This document shows positions 6,047-8,564 of a DNA stretch of 8,564 bases, in pieces. Made by a program: the position numbers and the translations under genes. The notes under the pieces are model-generated. The model was not told the DNA's origin. It searched no databases and worked only from the letters and a program-made list of their open reading frames with translations. Where the stretch lies: the NCBI GenBank assembly GCA_003486285.1, contig DNGH01000179.1, positions 1-8,564 of the forward strand. Direction: 5' to 3'. The stretch comes from Actinomycetota bacterium (lineage in GTDB: Bacteria > Actinomycetota > Acidimicrobiia > Spongiisociales > UBA11373). Position 1 is the stretch's first letter, and every line of letters starts with the position of its first letter.

Positions 6047-8533
6047 ATGCGTAGAACAAGTGTGATCCTCGGCCTGGTAGCCGGACTCATCGCAGCCCTG
6101 CTACCCGCCACCCTCGCCGCGGGAAGCGGACCCATCTATCTCAACGAAATCCAGGTCAGCACCGCATCCACGGACTGGGAGTTCGTCGAGGTGCAGGGGA
6201 CTCCCGGGACGTCGCTCACCGGATACACGCTGGTCGGGATCGAGAGCGATTCCGGCATCTCACGGGGATCGATCGACCGCGCCATTGCCCTCACCGGGTC
6301 GATCCCGGCCGACGGGTTCTGGGTGGCCATCAGCCCGGCAGGCGCCACCGCCTACGGAGTGACCGGCGATGCCGCCATCGCAGACAACACCTTCGAGAAT
6401 GGTTCGGCGGCCTACTTCCTGGTGACCGGGTTCAGCGGGAGCGTGGGGACCGACCTCGACGGTAACGACGACGGCGTGTTCGATGCCGCCCCGCCGTGGA
6501 CCGCCGAGGCCGACTCATTGAGCCTGCGCGACAGTCTGTCCGACCCCACATTCGGCGCCGCGGCGTCGTTCGGACTCGATGGGACCTTCTTCCCCTCGGG
6601 CGTGTTCCGCTGCCCCAACGCCCCCACCGGGGATTGGAGCACTTCCTTCCTCAACTTCTCGACCCCCGATGGCACCCCGGGTGTCGCCAACTGCGCCGCA
6701 AGCTTTCCGGTGCCGCGTCTGATCAGTGAGATCCAGGGTCCGGGGACGACGTCCCCCTTCGTCGCCACCCTCGTGGAGGTCACCGCCGTCGTCGTGGGCG
6801 ACTTCCAGGGCAATGCCTTCGCTGGTACCCAACTCAACGGGTTCTTCCTCCAGGAGGAGGCCGGCGACGACGACGGCGACCCCGCCACCTCGGAGGGGAT
6901 CTTCGTGTTCGCCCCGGGTGCGGTCGCAGTGGACCCTGGCGACACGGTCACCGTCACCGGGCGCGTGGTCGAGTTCGACGGGATGACCGAGCTGACCGAC
7001 GTCACCGAGGTCGTGAACCACGGTCCGGCCGATCCCGCCGACATACCCGCGGCCACCCTCGTGGCGATGCCGGTCACGGCGCAGTCGGATTGGGAGAAGT
7101 ACGAAGGGATGCTGATCGCCTTCGAGCAGGATCTCTACATCTCCGAGTACTTCAACTTCGATCGGTTCGGGGAGATCGTGATCACCACGGCGCGGCAGTA
7201 CCAGCCGAGCCAGGTGTTCGAGCCGGGCTCGCCCGACGCCTTCGCCCTGGCCACGGCCAACGCCCTGGCACGGATCACCCTGGATGACGGCCGTACCAGT
7301 CAGAATCCGGACCCGGCGATCCACCCGAATGGCCTCGAGTTCACCCTGACCAACACGTTCCGCGGCGGTGACATCCTCCAGGATGTCACCGGGGTGCTCG
7401 CCCAGGCCTTCGGGCTGTATCGCATCCATCCGACCCAGGGGGCGACTCACATCGTGGCCAACCCACGACCGACCAAACCCGACCTGGGTCAGGGGCACCT
7501 GCGGGTGGCGTCGTTCAACGTCCTCAACTTCTTCACCCACCTCGATTTGGGCCCCGACGTGTGCGGGCCGACCGGGGTGTTCGAGTGCCGCGGCGCCGAC
7601 ACCGCCGCGGAGTACAAGCGCCAGCTCGACAAGCTGGTGGCAGGGATCATCGCCCTCGACGCCGACATTGTCGGCATCCAGGAGATCGAGAACGACGTGC
7701 GCGCCGACGACGGCAACCGCGCCCACGACGCGGTAATCACGCTGGTGGAGGCCCTGAACGCAGCCGACGGGCGTGGCACCTGGGCCTGGGTCGGAGAGGC
7801 GACCGCGCTCGGCGGTGCCACCGCCTACAACGACTACCCGGTGCGCAACGAGATCATCTATCGGGTGCGGACCGTCACCCCGGTGGGTGCCCCGGTGGCG
7901 CTGCGCGATGCTAGGTTCGACGCCTTCCGCCCCGGCACCAATGAGCCGATGGGAAGGCCGCCGCTGGCGCAGACCTTCACGCTCGACTCGGACAGGTCCG
8001 ATCGGGGCAACCGCCGGGCCTTCACCGTGGTGGTGAACCACTTCAAGTCGAAGGGGTCTTCGTGCGGAGCCGCCGACCCGTTCGATCCGCATCAGGCGCA
8101 GTGCAACCTCACCCGGGTGGCGCAGTCCAAGGCGCTTCTCGAGTTCGCCGACTGGCTGCAGACCAACAGCCGTGACGAGGACGTGCTCATCATCGGAGAC
8201 CTCAACTCCTACGCGATGGAGGATCCGATGGACACGCTCGAGGCCGGTGGCTTCACCGACCTGCTGCAGCTGTTCGAGGGTCCGCTGGCCTATGGCTACG
8301 TGTTCGACGGCCAGTTGGGGAGCCTCGACCAGGCCCTGGCCAGCAGTTCGCTGCTGTCGCAGGTGCTCGAGGCGACCTCGTTCCACATCAATGCGGATGA
8401 GCCCGACATCCTGGACTACGACATGAGCTTCAAGCTCCCGGCCCAGGACGCGCTGTACGAGCCGCTGCCGTATCGAGTGTCGGACCACGACCCGCTCATC
8501 GTCCGGATCAAGCTGGTTCGCCAGGATCGCTGA
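6047..8533 (+). CDS. Secreted ExeM/NucH-type endonuclease with lamin-tail-like and OB domains
   Basis: An 828-aa secreted nuclease. The ATG at 6047 is preferred over an in-frame ATG at 6002 because GGAGG (6038-6042) precedes it by 4 nt and it begins a clean Sec signal peptide (MRRTSVILGLVAGLIAALLP, cleavage likely near Ala24/Ala25). Domains in order: a lamin-tail-like beta domain (about 28-130), a calcium-type DLDGNDDG loop (136-143), an OB-like domain typical of ExeM/YhcR nucleases (about 225-330), and an endonuclease/exonuclease/phosphatase domain (about 483-825). Catalytic-type residues are present: FNVLNF (Asn491), GIQEIEND (Glu546), VNHFKSKG (His665), GDLNSY (Asp718, Asn720) and SDHDP (Asp813, His814). 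The usual GSLDHAL motif reads GSLDQAL (Gln762). Two cysteine pairs (506/514, 673/686) could form disulfides. The protein is acidic with few lysines. It has no LPXTG or C-terminal anchor, so it is probably released. Likely role: degrading extracellular DNA for phosphate or nucleotides. Confidence 0.92.
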   Translation: MRRTSVILGLVAGLIAALLPATLAAGSGPIYLNEIQVSTASTDWEFVEVQGTPGTSLTGYTLVGIESDSGISRGSIDRAIALTGSIPADGFWVAISPAGATAYGVTGDAAIADNTFENGSAAYFLVTGFSGSVGTDLDGNDDGVFDAAPPWTAEADSLSLRDSLSDPTFGAAASFGLDGTFFPSGVFRCPNAPTGDWSTSFLNFSTPDGTPGVANCAASFPVPRLISEIQGPGTTSPFVATLVEVTAVVVGDFQGNAFAGTQLNGFFLQEEAGDDDGDPATSEGIFVFAPGAVAVDPGDTVTVTGRVVEFDGMTELTDVTEVVNHGPADPADIPAATLVAMPVTAQSDWEKYEGMLIAFEQDLYISEYFNFDRFGEIVITTARQYQPSQVFEPGSPDAFALATANALARITLDDGRTSQNPDPAIHPNGLEFTLTNTFRGGDILQDVTGVLAQAFGLYRIHPTQGATHIVANPRPTKPDLGQGHLRVASFNVLNFFTHLDLGPDVCGPTGVFECRGADTAAEYKRQLDKLVAGIIALDADIVGIQEIENDVRADDGNRAHDAVITLVEALNAADGRGTWAWVGEATALGGATAYNDYPVRNEIIYRVRTVTPVGAPVALRDARFDAFRPGTNEPMGRPPLAQTFTLDSDRSDRGNRRAFTVVVNHFKSKGSSCGAADPFDPHQAQCNLTRVAQSKALLEFADWLQTNSRDEDVLIIGDLNSYAMEDPMDTLEAGGFTDLLQLFEGPLAYGYVFDGQLGSLDQALASSSLLSQVLEATSFHINADEPDILDYDMSFKLPAQDALYEPLPYRVSDHDPLIVRIKLVRQDR

Positions 8534-8564
8534 GGAGTCGGCACCGCGGGTGTGACGGGGCGGG

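Noticed and set aside
6515..8488. Long minus-strand ORF (657 codons) opposite the nuclease
   Set aside because: Same reasoning: mirror of the codon bias of a well-supported secreted nuclease, with no domain or ribosome-binding site.

Overview
The window reads as chromosomal DNA from a high-G+C bacterium (about two-thirds G+C by eye, codon third positions mostly G or C). The order DUF2520 protein, panC, coaX, lysS resembles the Mycobacterium tuberculosis block Rv3603c-panC-panD-coaX-Rv3599c-lysS. This points to Actinomycetota. A deep-branching class such as Acidimicrobiia is plausible, but that is inference. There are no mobile elements, tRNA or rRNA genes, or CRISPR repeats.

Layout. Seven genes lie on the minus strand and are read from right to left. 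First comes a tightly packed coenzyme A block: a DUF2520 Rossmann protein (5884-5075), panC (5078-4203) and coaX (4203-3430), which run into lysS (3446-1947) with 4-nt, 1-nt and 17-nt overlaps. A 73-79 nt gap follows. It holds a complete fluoride riboswitch (crcB motif) with a translational expression platform. Next are two overlapping fluoride-channel genes, crcB1/fluC1 (1867-1490) and crcB2/fluC2 (1493-1134). The last gene is a DUF2652 (class III cyclase-like) plus SRPBCC protein (1095-22). On the plus strand, divergent from the CoA block and separated by a 162-bp intergenic region, is one large secreted nuclease of the ExeM/NucH type (6047-8533).

How the genes work together. PanC makes pantothenate and CoaX phosphorylates it, so the top of the operon feeds coenzyme A synthesis. 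panD, which lies between panC and coaX in M. tuberculosis, is absent here. The DUF2520 protein may supply an associated reductase step. LysS charges tRNA-Lys and shares the operon through conserved gene order rather than shared chemistry. The fluoride module is separate: without fluoride, a hairpin hides the crcB1 ribosome-binding site; with fluoride, the aptamer pseudoknot takes the same strand and frees it. The two channel subunits differ in charge pattern and in the Phe-box, which suggests a fixed-orientation antiparallel heterodimer. The secreted nuclease probably scavenges extracellular DNA and is unrelated to its neighbours.

The main find is the fluoride riboswitch and the simple base-pair swap it appears to use. 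The protein families are known ones; I see no clearly undescribed system.
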